From positions 1-51,755 of the forward strand of contig OMOD01000138.1 of assembly GCA_900290255.1 (NCBI GenBank): 51,755 nt of DNA, in the 5' to 3' direction. The translations under genes were made by a program, and so were the position numbers. Positions 35,867-44,913 of the stretch are shown piece by piece. The stretch's first letter is position 1, and each line of letters starts with the position of its first letter. The notes below the pieces were generated by a model, which did not search any database, was not told the origin of the DNA, and was given only the letters and a program-made list of their open reading frames with translations. The DNA is from Candidatus Sulfotelmatobacter kueseliae (GTDB taxonomy: Bacteria > Acidobacteriota > Terriglobia > Terriglobales > Acidobacteriaceae).

Positions 35867-36904
35867 CTAGTTATCCCTCTTGTCGGCTGGCGCCGGCGGG
35901 TTTTTCACTTCCGGCTTCCATGGATTGGCATTGGCCGGGGCCTTGGGGTTCACACCGAAATCCCAAACGTCAAGATTCATTCCTTCCTTGCCCACCATTT
36001 CAACCAGGGCGTATTCCCCGGGCGCGAGACTGGAGGTGGGCGTGAGTTTGAGCCAGCCTCCGGTGATGCCAGTGATGGTGGTGGGAACGAAATGCTCTTG
36101 TTGCGTGATCTTGCCGGTGACGGCGCGCTTCACATCGCCGAGAATGCGCTTGTTGCCTTTGACTTCGGCACGGATGATGCGGAAGCGGTCGAAGGGCACC
36201 AGCGGTTGCTCGGGTTGCTGCGGCTGTTGGGGCTGGGCGGCACCTGGGGACGGGCCGGATGGATTGGCCTGATCCGGCTGGCCGGGGATTGGTTCTACAT
36301 TGATGTAAAGCGATGGAACGTCCACGTGAGACTGCACTTTGGCGTGCGCACCCTCAAGTTCGATGGCTTGTTTGAGGCCCGCGATCGGGTTGATGGCGCC
36401 GTAGAGAATGTTGCCCTTGGTGCTGCGGTTGACATCGCCGGAGGTTTGCTGAACCTCGACTAACTGCGGCTCGTTCTGAAACGTGTCGAGGAGAAACACT
36501 CCTGAGTCTTCTGGCAGGCGGAGTCCGGGGGCGACCTGGGGCTGAGCGGCCTCCTCGAGTTCGCGCTCGTGGTCCAGATCTTTGTCGAACTGCACGGCTT
36601 CAGGTGCGGAGGCTCCAGCGGCGGCGCGGTCTTTTTCGTACTTGTCGGTAGCAGGCCAGTCCACCAGCGAAGCGGGAAGCTCTTCCCACTCCTCGCGCTC
36701 CGCGCTGAAATAGCGAACGCGATCGCTCTTGACTTCATAGTGGGTGACGAGTTGATAGGAACCGTCTTTGAGGATGAGCCGGCGTGATGGCTCCTGGGCG
36801 AAGGAGAACCGGGGCAGCGCCATCAGGGCGACGAGCAGCGTGACGGCCACGAGCGCAAGCAGGGAGAACACGGATCGCGAGGGTGTTTGCGGCTGCGGGG
36901 ACAT
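35867..36904 (-). CDS. secreted/anchored protein of unknown function
   Basis: 345 residues from ATG 36904 (GAGAAG upstream; an in-frame TTG at 36919 is less likely). The N-terminal hydrophobic segment (SLLALVAVTLLVALMALPRF) is a signal peptide or anchor. A Pro/Gln-rich stretch (PGAAQPQQPQQPEQP) divides the mature part. The C-terminal region has IIRAEVKGNKRILGDVKRAV and SSLAPGEYALVEM. Family not recognised. Confidence 0.7.
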   Translation of the reverse strand: MSPQPQTPSRSVFSLLALVAVTLLVALMALPRFSFAQEPSRRLILKDGSYQLVTHYEVKSDRVRYFSAEREEWEELPASLVDWPATDKYEKDRAAAGASAPEAVQFDKDLDHERELEEAAQPQVAPGLRLPEDSGVFLLDTFQNEPQLVEVQQTSGDVNRSTKGNILYGAINPIAGLKQAIELEGAHAKVQSHVDVPSLYINVEPIPGQPDQANPSGPSPGAAQPQQPQQPEQPLVPFDRFRIIRAEVKGNKRILGDVKRAVTGKITQQEHFVPTTITGITGGWLKLTPTSSLAPGEYALVEMVGKEGMNLDVWDFGVNPKAPANANPWKPEVKNPPAPADKRDN

Positions 36905-37018
36905 AATCTTCTCGTCCAATTATCGTCCGGGTGGAACGAAGAGTCGAATGGTAAGACGCCTGATCTCGGTTGTAGGGTTGTAGTATGCTGTTGCTCGGCA
37001 ATTTGATCGCCCTGGAAA

Positions 37019-37834
37019 ATGAAACGCAAGTCAACTCTCTCGCTCGGGTTATCTCTTCTGTTGTGGACGGCGGCAGGCTGGGGCCAGACGCAGGACACCC
37101 CGGTCCCGGCCTCTGAAAACCAGCGCTACTCCGTCCAGGGACAGGCGCCGTCGGCCACGCCTGTTTCCTACGCGTCGTTGACGGAATTGAACGGAATGCT
37201 GGCACGACTGGAGACGACCTCGAAAAACACGCAGGCGGATCTGGTCAAGCTGCGCATCGAGCGCTGGAAAACGAACAACTCCGACAAGAAGCAGACACTG
37301 GCCAACGTGGATTCCATTCAGCGGAATCTGGAAGGAGCGCTGCCCGAGATCATGGCCGGGCTGCGCGCGGCGCCGGAGGATCTGCCGGCCACCTTCAAGC
37401 TGTACCGCAATCTGGACGCGCTTTACGACGTGCTGGGCAGCGTGGTCGAGTCGGCCGGGGCGTTCGGGTCGAAAGATGACTATCAGACGCTGGCGAACGA
37501 CCTGACCGGGTTTGAGGACACGCGCAAACAGATGGCGCAGCGGATAGAGAATCTGTCGACGGCGAAGGAAGCTGAGATTGTGCGGCTGCGTGCCGATCTG
37601 AAGACGGCGCAGGCGGCAGTTCCCGCCACGCCGCCGAAGAAGACTGTAGTGGTGGATGAAAACGAGCCGCCGAAGAAGCCGGCAGTGAAGAAGAAGCCAG
37701 TGACCAAGCCCGCGACGACGAAGCCCGCGACCACGACAACTCCCGCGACTACGACGGCGGCGAAGCCGTCGGCGGGGCAGCCGCAGAATCAGACCCCGCC
37801 CGCGCAGCCGACACCGGCCACGAAGCCGCAGTAG
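37019..37834 (+). CDS. secreted coiled-coil protein with Lys/Pro/Thr-rich tail
   Basis: 271 residues with a signal peptide (LSLGLSLLLWTAAGWGQ). The middle (about 55-200) is predicted helical with coiled-coil character (LNGMLARLETTSKNTQADL; QRIENLSTAKEAEIVRLRAD). The tail (about 205-271) is low complexity, rich in Pro, Lys, Thr and Ala. Probably periplasmic. Function unknown; it diverges from the gene at 35867-36904. Confidence 0.75.
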   Translation: MKRKSTLSLGLSLLLWTAAGWGQTQDTPVPASENQRYSVQGQAPSATPVSYASLTELNGMLARLETTSKNTQADLVKLRIERWKTNNSDKKQTLANVDSIQRNLEGALPEIMAGLRAAPEDLPATFKLYRNLDALYDVLGSVVESAGAFGSKDDYQTLANDLTGFEDTRKQMAQRIENLSTAKEAEIVRLRADLKTAQAAVPATPPKKTVVVDENEPPKKPAVKKKPVTKPATTKPATTTTPATTTAAKPSAGQPQNQTPPAQPTPATKPQ

Positions 37835-37845
37835 AGGTCGAACTG

Positions 37846-37990
37846 CAGACCTCGGACCTTCGACTGGGCGTCGGTATCTCGTCACGCCCGCACTTGTAGC
37901 AGGAGAATCTGTTAACCTTCCCACCGCATCCATATTGCACTTCCTGAAACTCTAGTCTGAGGTCTGACGGCAGAGGTTGGGGGTCCGGCG
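37846..37990. repeat. spacer with heptamer words in inverted arms
   Basis: CAGACCT and CGGACCT (37846-37859) lie shortly after the stop of the coiled-coil gene; TCTGAGG, TCTGACG and GCAGAGG (37956-37976) lie just before the channel gene. The two sets are largely complementary, as in the other word arrays of this window. Confidence 0.6.
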
Positions 37991-37993
37991 TTT

Positions 37994-39178
37994 ATGATCT
38001 GGCACGGCCATATTCTGGCGGCGATTTCCGGGTTCGTCATCATCTGGGCGGTGCTGCGCGACGCGTTTGAAACCGTCGTGCTGCCGCGGCGGGTGACGCG
38101 TCACTTTCAGATCACGGCGTGGTTCTACCGGCAGACGTGGATTCCGTGGCGCAGGATCGCAGAACATATCAAGACAGCTGCGCGGCAGCAGAATTTTCTG
38201 GGGTATTTCGGGCCGCTCTCGCTGTTTCTGCTCCTCGGTTTCTGGGCGACCGGGCTGATCTCTGGTTTTGCTCTGGTGCAGTACGGCATCGGCGGGCACG
38301 AGCAACTCAGCGGAGAGCCCATGACGTTTGGCCGCATCCTCTATCACAGCGGAGAAACTTTTTTCACCCTAGGCTATGGCGATATCGTGCCGACGTCCGG
38401 TGCGGCGCGGGCGCTCTCGGTGATCGAAGCCGGGATGGGCTTTGCCTTTCTAGGCGTGGTGATCGGCTACATACCGGTGGTGTATTCGTCGTTTTCGCGG
38501 CGCGAGATTCAGATTTCGATGCTGGACGCGCGGGCGGGATCGCCTCCGACCGCGGAAGAACTGCTGGTGCGGCTCGCCCGCACGCAGGGAAACTCGGGAA
38601 TGGACCAGAGGGTCCTGGACCAAGTGCTGCGGGACTGGGAACGGTGGGCGGCCGAGTTGCTGGAGAGCCAGATTTCGTATCCGGCGCTGACTTTCTTTCG
38701 CTCGCAACACAGCAATCAGTCGTGGCTGGGTGCGCTGACGACGATGTTGGACGTGACGTCGCTGCTGATGGTCGGAATTGAAGGAGTGCAGCCGGAACAG
38801 GCGAAGCTGACGTTTGCCATGGCGCGGCATGCGGCCGTGGATCTGGCCCAGGTGGTGAAAGCGCGGTACGAGACGGCTGCGGTCGACCGCTTGCCGGCGG
38901 CGGAGTTGGATCGGCTGCAGGGATCGCTGGCGGCGGCTGGACTGCGGCTGAGAAATGATGAAGCGGCACGCGAGAAGCTGGCGAAACTGCGTTTGATGTA
39001 TGAGCCATATTTGCACGCGATGTCGCGGAATCTGATGCTGCCTCTGCCGCCGTGGAGGTATGCCGCGAAGCCACGCGATAACTGGCAGGCGGGGCCGTGG
39101 GATCGTCTGATCCAGGCGCGTGGACTGGCCGTGCTCGGACAGAATCGGCCAAGGCTCCGGGGAGAAGACCACTTCTGA
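37994..39178 (+). CDS. two-helix potassium channel-like membrane protein
   Basis: 394 residues. Hydrophobic segments near 5-22, 72-95 and 138-158 surround the pore sequence ETFFTLGYGDIVPTSG. The filter TLGYGD (125-130) is close to the K+-channel signature TVGYGD. A long helical C-terminal region (about 170-394) is presumably cytoplasmic, with no recognisable RCK/TrkA-N motif. Expected role: K+ or other cation permeation across the inner membrane, gating unknown. Confidence 0.8.
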   Translation: MIWHGHILAAISGFVIIWAVLRDAFETVVLPRRVTRHFQITAWFYRQTWIPWRRIAEHIKTAARQQNFLGYFGPLSLFLLLGFWATGLISGFALVQYGIGGHEQLSGEPMTFGRILYHSGETFFTLGYGDIVPTSGAARALSVIEAGMGFAFLGVVIGYIPVVYSSFSRREIQISMLDARAGSPPTAEELLVRLARTQGNSGMDQRVLDQVLRDWERWAAELLESQISYPALTFFRSQHSNQSWLGALTTMLDVTSLLMVGIEGVQPEQAKLTFAMARHAAVDLAQVVKARYETAAVDRLPAAELDRLQGSLAAAGLRLRNDEAAREKLAKLRLMYEPYLHAMSRNLMLPLPPWRYAAKPRDNWQAGPWDRLIQARGLAVLGQNRPRLRGEDHF

Positions 39179-39256
39179 GTCGGGAAGGACGGTCGCCGGA
39201 GGCGGCGCGGGCGTGTCGTGGTGCGTGCTAACATCCTCTTGCCTGATCTTGACGAA

Positions 39257-40339
39257 ATGAAACATACCGGCGAAAACGTAGTGCGTATCGAGGCAGCGGC
39301 GCTGCGGGCGTTGGCCGATCGCATTAGCGGGCCGATGGCGGCACCGTTTCAGCGGGCCGTCGACTTGATGTTCTGCTGCGCCGGGCGCGTGGTGGTCACG
39401 GGCATGGGGAAGAGCGGCCTGATCGCGCGCAAGATCGCGGCAACGCTGAGTTCAACGGGAACGCCGGCGCTATATCTGCATCCGGTGGAGGCGCTGCACG
39501 GCGATCTGGGCATGGTGGTGCAGGGAGACGTGGTGCTGGCGCTCTCGGCCAGCGGAGAGACCGAGGAAATTCTGCAGTTGCTGGCGACGATCAAACGGCT
39601 GCAGGTGCCGCTGATCGCGATGACCGGGGATGAGATCTGCGCTGCAAGTGTGGCGCGGGCGCTCCCGCCCGCGCGTGGTGTGGGGGACTCAAAGCCCAAG
39701 TCAAAGGCAGCGGGCAGGAGTGCCCGCTCCACACCAGCAAGTTCCACACAGGTCTCCACGCTGGCAGCAGCCGCGGATGTGGCACTCGATTGTTCCGTAG
39801 CGCAAGAGGCCTGCTCGCTGGGGTTGGCGCCGACGGCTTCCACCACCACGATGCTGGCATTGGGCGACGCCTTGGCGGTCACGTTGAGCGAGCGGCGCGG
39901 ATTCAAAGAAGAAGATTTTGCCAATCTGCATCCCGGCGGAAAGCTGGGAAAGAGACTGGCGCGGGTAGAGTCGTTGATGCACACGGGGGACGCACTGCCG
40001 AGGGTGACTCCGCAGACCAAGATGCCCGATGTGATCTATGAAATGTCGCGCAAGAAACTGGGCGTGACCGCGGTGGTGGAGGGCGAGAGGCTGGTGGGGA
40101 TCATCAGTGACGGCGATTTGCGCCGGTTGCTGGAAAAGCGCGGGAAAGATGGGCTGGACCTGGCGGCGGGTGAGGCGATGACGCGCGATCCGAAGACGAT
40201 CGGCGCCGGGGAGTTTGCGGCGACCGCTCTGGCGCTGATGGAAGAAAAGAAGATCACCGCGCTGATGGTGGTGGATGGCGGCGGGAAGCTGGAAGGGATC
40301 GTGCACCTGCACGATCTGTGGGGCACCGAAATGATGTGA
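39257..40339 (+). CDS. kdsD: D-arabinose 5-phosphate isomerase (KdsD/KpsF/GutQ family) with repeat-derived insert
   Basis: 360 residues from ATG 39257 (an in-frame GTG at 39218 is possible; neither has a strong ribosome-binding site). An N-terminal SIS domain (VVVTGMGKSGLIARKIAATL; LYLHPVEALHGDLGM; LSASGETEEIL) is followed by two CBS domains (VESLMHTGDALPRV; EAMTRDPKTIGAGEF). It converts ribulose 5-phosphate to arabinose 5-phosphate for Kdo synthesis. Between ITG-like MTGDE and the conserved ADVALD there are roughly 35-40 extra residues rich in Ala, Arg and Ser; these are encoded by two inverted repeat copies at 39648-39734. SIS and CBS signatures remain in frame, so the enzyme may still work. 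Confidence 0.9.
   Translation: MKHTGENVVRIEAAALRALADRISGPMAAPFQRAVDLMFCCAGRVVVTGMGKSGLIARKIAATLSSTGTPALYLHPVEALHGDLGMVVQGDVVLALSASGETEEILQLLATIKRLQVPLIAMTGDEICAASVARALPPARGVGDSKPKSKAAGRSARSTPASSTQVSTLAAAADVALDCSVAQEACSLGLAPTASTTTMLALGDALAVTLSERRGFKEEDFANLHPGGKLGKRLARVESLMHTGDALPRVTPQTKMPDVIYEMSRKKLGVTAVVEGERLVGIISDGDLRRLLEKRGKDGLDLAAGEAMTRDPKTIGAGEFAATALALMEEKKITALMVVDGGGKLEGIVHLHDLWGTEMM
39648..39734. repeat. inverted pair of a REP-like palindrome inside kdsD
   Basis: Unit: stem GCGGGC/GCCCGC around a GGAG-containing loop, followed by a C-rich CCACAC tail, 25 nt in all. One copy is on the minus strand (39648-39672), the other on the plus strand (39710-39734); they match at 22 of 25 positions. 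A third copy (29695-29719) matches the plus copy at 23 of 25 and lies in an intergenic repeat cluster. Confidence 0.9.
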
Positions 40340-40440
40340 ATTGAGTAATTGCGTAATCGGGTAATTTTGTAATTTGAAAAGCAAAGCTGCGAGCGTCCAG
40401 TTTTCAATTACACAATCACCAAATTACCCAATTACTCAAT
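40340..40440. repeat. 101-nt inverted repeat with 8-nt periodicity
   Basis: Two arms of about 40 nt (40340-40380 and 40401-40440) pair with few mismatches around a 20-nt loop. Each arm repeats a word of the type ATTGxGTA every 8 nt. It begins directly after the kdsD stop codon. No T-run follows, but the A/T-rich stem could end or stabilise transcripts. Confidence 0.85.
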
Positions 40441-40451
40441 CGAGGGTTTAT

Positions 40452-40661
40452 ATGTATCACTACGATCCCAAAACGGCGCTGGAAGAATTGACGGAAGATG
40501 CGACGCTGCCGAATCCGGTACACGTGCGCGACATGATTCTGCGCAAGCGGCTGTCAGCAGATAAGTCGCTGGAACTGAACCGGCTGTTCGTGGAGTATCA
40601 GAAGTTTTTCGGCGAGGCGCAGAAGCTGGGGAAAGAGATTCTGAAGCGGTTGGCGGCTTAG
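40452..40661 (+). CDS. small protein of unknown function
   Basis: 69 residues from ATG 40452, with GAGGG 6-10 nt upstream. Predicted helical and charged (HVRDMILRKRLSADKSLELN, FFGEAQKLGKEILKRL). No signal peptide. Upstream in-frame starts would lie inside the hairpin and are unlikely. Family not recognised. Confidence 0.6.
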   Translation: MYHYDPKTALEELTEDATLPNPVHVRDMILRKRLSADKSLELNRLFVEYQKFFGEAQKLGKEILKRLAA

Positions 40662-40879
40662 TCGCTAGTCCCGAGTCCTCAGTGGCGAGCGCCCCACTGC
40701 CTGTCCGGGTTTGAGACTTGGACCCATAAGGACCACGAAGGACCAGAAGGGCAGACATCCCCACATGAGGTCGTCGCCAACCAATCGTTTACAATAAGCA
40801 ATTCCCTTGTGAATTCGAGAGCTGCGCGTAGCTCGGTACTCGCTGTTCGCGACTCTGGACTTAGGACTCACAACTATCT
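40662..40879. repeat. spacer with inverted heptamer-word arms before proS
   Basis: After the stop of the small gene four 7-nt words follow in register (TCGCTAG, TCCCGAG, TCCTCAG, TGGCGAG; 40662-40689). Before the proS ATG another run of words ending in similar letters on the other strand occurs (GACTCTG, GACTTAG, GACTCAC; 40851-40871). The two runs are related in inverted orientation. The run ends at the proS start codon. Confidence 0.75.
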
Positions 40880-42743
40880 ATGCATCGTTGGTCAGAACTG
40901 TTCATTCCCACATTGCGCGAGGCGCCGGCGGATGCGGAAGTAGCCAGCCATAAGTTTCTGGTACGGGCAGGCTACATCCGGCAACTGGCGGCCGGAATCT
41001 ACTCCTACCTCTTCCTCGGCAACCGGTCGTTCAACAAGATCATGGTTATCGTGCGCCAGGAGATGGACAAGATCGGGCAGGAGTTTTATTTGCCGGCACT
41101 GCATCCGCGGGAAGTCTGGGAGGCGAGCGGGCGCTGGGCCGTAATGGGCGAAAACATGTTTCGCCTGAAAGACCGTAAGGGCGCAGACATGTGCCTGGGC
41201 TTTACCGAAGAAGAAGTCATGACTTCCATTGCCTTGAAAGAGCTGCGCAGTTACAAGCAGCTGCCGCAAATCTGGTACCAGATTGCGCCCAAGTTTCGCG
41301 ATGAGCCGCGGCCCAAATCTGGGCTGCTGCGGGTGCGGCAATTCATCATGAAGGATTCGTATTCGTTCGACATGGATGCCACGGGGCTTGACCTGTCGTA
41401 CCGCAAGCACTACGACGCCTACTGCCGAATTTTCGACCGCTGCGGATTGAAGTACATGGTGGTCGAGGCGGATTCAGGAGCGATGGGCGGGAAAGAATCG
41501 CACGAGTTCATGGTGAGGACTCCGGCGGGCGAAGATCAGATTGTCAGCTGCGACGCATGCCAGTACGCGGCGAACCTGGAGAAGGCGACGTCAAAGCTGG
41601 ACGCGGTCGAAGATCTGAAGCCGGAAGGTGACGGCAAGCCGCTGCTGGTGCACACGCCGGGCAAGGGCGCGATCGCCGATGTGGCCGAATTCCTGAAGGT
41701 TTCTCCCCAGCAGGACATCAAGGCTGTTGCCTACATGGCCTTGAAAACCAGTGAAGACGGCGCGAAGAAGCTGGAGCAGCCGGTGGTGGCGTTTCTGCGC
41801 GGTGACCACACGGTAAGCGAGACCAAGTTGCTTGGGCTGGTGCGGGCTAGTGAACTGCGGCCCATGCAAGCGGACGAACTGGAACGTTACTTTCAGGGGC
41901 CAGCGGGTTTTATCGGTCCGGTTGGTTTGGTTGTCCGGTCGAAGGATCTGCTTGGGCTATGGCTGGATTCGGGCAAAGACGCGGTCAAGAAGGAACATTC
42001 CCAGCTTGCCGCTGTCATCGACGATCCGCGCAACCTCAATGTTGTGTTGGACTCTGCGCTGGTAGGGCGCAGCAACATGATCTGCGGCGCCAACCGGCTG
42101 GACTATCACTTCAAGAACGTAACGCCGGGGAAAGATTTCCAGTTCACCATCGCCGCGGATATCCGCAATGTGACGGCGGGAGAGGCTTGCCCGAATTGCG
42201 GCAAGCCGTTGCCCGAATTGCGGCAAGCCGCTGCGCATTGATACGGCAGTCGAAATCGGCCACATCTTCAAGCTGGGTTACCGCTACTCGGAGTCCATGG
42301 GCGCGCGCGTACTCGACAAGAACGGCAAGGAAGTCACGCCGATCATGGGCAGTTACGGGATTGGCATTGAGCGAATTCTGACCGCGGCAGTCGAGCAGGG
42401 AAATGACGAGGACGGCTTCTGGCTGCCGGCGCCGATTGCGCCGTTCGAGGTGGTGGTGTCGCCAGTCAACACAAAGGACCCGGCGGTGAAGTCGGCGTCG
42501 GAAGACGTGGCCAGGCGGCTGGAGACGGCGGGGTTCGATGTGATCCTCGATGACCGGGACGAGCGGCCAGGGGTCAAGTTCAAGGATGCGGATTTGGTCG
42601 GTATCCCCTTTAGAATCACTGTGGGAAAGAAAGTTACCGAAGGTACCGTGGAAGTCGTTCTGCGCTCGACTGGGGAAGTGCGCGATGTTACGATCTCGGC
42701 GATAGTCGAATATTTTCAGGGCTTGCTCGGGCGGACGGGATAA
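40880..42743 (+). CDS. proS: prolyl-tRNA synthetase, frame broken by a 22-bp tandem duplication
   Basis: A bacterial-type ProRS that charges tRNA-Pro. The first frame (40880-42241, 453 residues) has the class II motif 1/2 region ([34 protein letters not shown]) and the YbaK-like editing insertion (about 225-400). It then meets a perfect 22-bp duplication at 42187-42230 and stops at 42241 (PELRQAAAH). The other frame continues [20 protein letters not shown], motif 3 ([18 protein letters not shown]) and the anticodon-binding domain ([20 protein letters not shown]) to 42743. Removing one 22-bp copy gives one frame of 613 residues, the usual length. As the gene is normally essential, an assembly error, a recent mutation, or a second proS elsewhere should be considered. 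Confidence 0.93.
42187..42230 (+). repeat. perfect 22-bp tandem duplication inside proS
   Basis: Copies at 42187-42208 and 42209-42230 are identical. The unit encodes part of ACPNCGKPL. As 22 is not a multiple of 3, the copy causes the +1 shift that ends the first proS frame. Confidence 0.97.
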
Positions 42744-42793
42744 GTTTCGTTCCCGCCTTGGTGGATTCAGCCTCGGGCGGCGGATTGTGGGAC

Positions 42794-43150
42794 ATGGGAA
42801 CAATTAAAGCCATCGCCGGGATTTTCGCCATCGTTTTCGTCGTCTACGCCGGCTTTCAGATCGTTCCGCCGGAACTGAACAACTATTCGTTCCAGGACGA
42901 CCTGCGGAATGTCGCGATGATGGGGACGTCTAACCTCCACCAGTCAGATCAGGATCTGGTGGACGCCGTGCTGAAAAAGGCGCAGGAACGTGACATTCCG
43001 CTGACTCCTCAACAGGTGACGGTACAGCACATTGGCACGCCGGGAGCGCTGGCCGTTTATGTTGGGGCGGACTACACCGTTCCGGTTAGCCTTCCGGGCT
43101 ATTCCTTCACTCTGCATTTCACTCCTTCGAGCGGCAACAAAGGGATCTAA
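42794..43150 (+). CDS. small membrane-anchored protein (DUF4845-like)
   Basis: 118 residues from ATG 42794. A single N-terminal membrane helix (IAGIFAIVFVVYAGFQIV) is followed by about 95 residues with LVDAVLKKAQERDIPLTP and a beta-like end (YVGADYTVPVSLPGYSFTLH). The pattern resembles DUF4845-type small membrane proteins; function unknown. It starts 51 nt after proS on the same strand. Confidence 0.65.
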   Translation: MGTIKAIAGIFAIVFVVYAGFQIVPPELNNYSFQDDLRNVAMMGTSNLHQSDQDLVDAVLKKAQERDIPLTPQQVTVQHIGTPGALAVYVGADYTVPVSLPGYSFTLHFTPSSGNKGI

Positions 43151-43652
43151 CGCCAATGCTCGGACCGCGCCGCTAGCATTGGTGCGGACCGTCGCCGCAT
43201 GTCACCGTGGGCGAAACTGAGGTCACTCTGGGTTGCGAGCTTCCGGCATTGCTGGTGAGCATGGGGCTGGCAAAGCGCGGCTTGCGAACTGGCCAACCAG
43301 CTAAAGTGCAGGACGAGCGGAAACAGACGGCAGGGCTGGGTCCCGGAGCGAAGGCGTCCCAGATCCTTACGTGAGCGGCGGGCATGGAGACGCTGGGATG
43401 CACCGCGACTGCCCCCCGACTCTTCTTGGAGCGTTGCCCATGCGCGCTGAAGCGCGGTTCGATCGGCCATCGGCTCGGTCGCAGGATCTCAACCAGGCTG
43501 GATAACCTCTAGAAGTTGAAACTACGATCCGACCCAGGCCAAGGACTGGCGAATACACGCCACGGCGAAAAGCGGCCAAAAAGTAGTGCAGCCCCGCGGA
43601 GTGGGCTGCACTGCGAATCAGAAGAGGTTTAGGAATTCGTCTATGCCTAAGG
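43151..43652. other. intergenic region with terminator, otherwise nothing recognised
   Basis: 502 bp between convergent genes. Apart from the terminator at 43585-43612, no gene, RNA or repeat could be supported. Confidence 0.4.
43585..43612 (-). terminator. intrinsic terminator of the lipoprotein gene at 43653
   Basis: 10-bp perfect stem AGTGCAGCCC/GGGCTGCACT with an 8-nt loop. Reading on the minus strand the stem is followed by ACTTTTTGG. It lies about 40 nt after the stop codon at 43653. Confidence 0.8.
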
Positions 43653-44177
43653 CTACTTTGCCGACGGGCCGCAGATGCCCTCTTGTCCGCTCTGGCCGCT
43701 CGCGCCAGATGCAACCGGGATATAGATGGGATTCGAGGTGAAACCCCGGTACGTAGCGACGATCGTGTAGTCTCCCGTGAAGAACCAGGAGGGCGAACTA
43801 AGCTGGGTGCTTGTCGTATTTGCGTTATACCAGGTGCAAACCCCGTTGCCGTTTTGATCTGCGGTGGCCGTGATCATTCCCGTGTTATTGAGCTGAACTC
43901 CGTACGGAGGCGTGGGCAGAAGGGTTTTCTGGTCCCACTGGTAGCCCTCGGGCGTAATCATGTAGGTGGCGAAATTGGTTTCGTCAATCGACTTGCCGCT
44001 GGTGTAGTTGGCCATCACCTGGAGTTGCATTGTGCCGCCGAGGCCATAGAGGTTCACCGTACCGGTCTGGCCGCCGGCCGTAATGGAAACGGAAGCGATC
44101 TTATCCCCGCTGCCGCAGCTGCTCGACAGCAACGCAAGGGTAGCGAGAAGAGTGACGAGAATGCGTGTACGTTTCAC
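43653..44177 (-). CDS. lipoprotein with Ig-like domain, unknown function
   Basis: 174 residues. The leader ILVTLLATLALLSSSC ends in a lipobox-like LSSSC. The mature part (SVSITAGGQTGTVNLYGLGG; TMQLQVMANYTSGKSIDETN) resembles a bacterial Ig-like (Big_2) repeat. A Gly/Ser-rich tail (GASGQSGQEG) ends the protein. Likely an outer-membrane or periplasmic lipoprotein. GGAGGG precedes the start on the minus strand. Confidence 0.75.
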   Translation of the reverse strand: MKRTRILVTLLATLALLSSSCGSGDKIASVSITAGGQTGTVNLYGLGGTMQLQVMANYTSGKSIDETNFATYMITPEGYQWDQKTLLPTPPYGVQLNNTGMITATADQNGNGVCTWYNANTTSTQLSSPSWFFTGDYTIVATYRGFTSNPIYIPVASGASGQSGQEGICGPSAK

Positions 44178-44913
44178 TGGAAAACCCTCCGCGAGATTTC
44201 AATTCGCATGTTGGCAGTTCCCAATTTTGGAGGCAAGGAACGAATGTGCACGTCCGATGGTCACCAGGCGGCGCGAAGCGGGGATTGAAAGATGGGTACT
44301 GGGAGGGCGCAAAGCCGCATGAATACTGGGTGGAATGCAGATGGTGAGAGCGGGCTCCAGCCCGCATCGGGAAAGAATTCGCGCGAAGTTACTTTCGGAA
44401 TGATGAGATCAGGGGCGGTCCCGGAGGGCGAACAGGGCGCGGGCGATCCAACCGGGCCCGCGATGCTGACGTGAGGGTCGTAACGGGGTTCGCGAAGTCA
44501 CGCTGCAGGCACGTTTCAGCCGTGCCCTTTGATTGCGTTCAGCGCACTCAAGTTCGTCCCGTCCGGGCAGACGGCATGAACCCGGCGTAGACGGGCACCG
44601 GACTACGACCAGCCTCCTGCAGACACCCTGCCCCTACATTCTTGCATTCGATCACAGCCTGGTCACGGGCAGCGCTGGGCGAGTGGTGCGGTTGACGGGA
44701 TCGGTTGCCTTCAGCGACGGACAATGACATTCGTAACGTTGTCACCACGTTACTCCTGTCCTAGTATCGCGATGGGGAACGGGTGTCTGGCACTTCATCG
44801 CGATGAGCCGGTTTGCCAGCGGAGAAGCAGCAGGCATTCGGGAACATGGTTCGTCTCCGACGCACGCAGCCAGGATGTTCGACATCCGCGAAAAAGTCAG
44901 CTGGAGGCAGTAC
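44178..44913. other. divergent intergenic region, little recognised
   Basis: 736 bp between two divergent lipoprotein genes. A short hairpin GCGGGC/GCCCGC lies at about 44349-44364. Several open frames occur, but none has credible start signals or domains. Promoters must be here but are not evident. Confidence 0.4.

Noticed and set aside
43151..43652. Short open frames in the spacer after the DUF4845-like gene
   Set aside because: Low-complexity, Arg/Ser-rich translations without start signals; considered non-coding.
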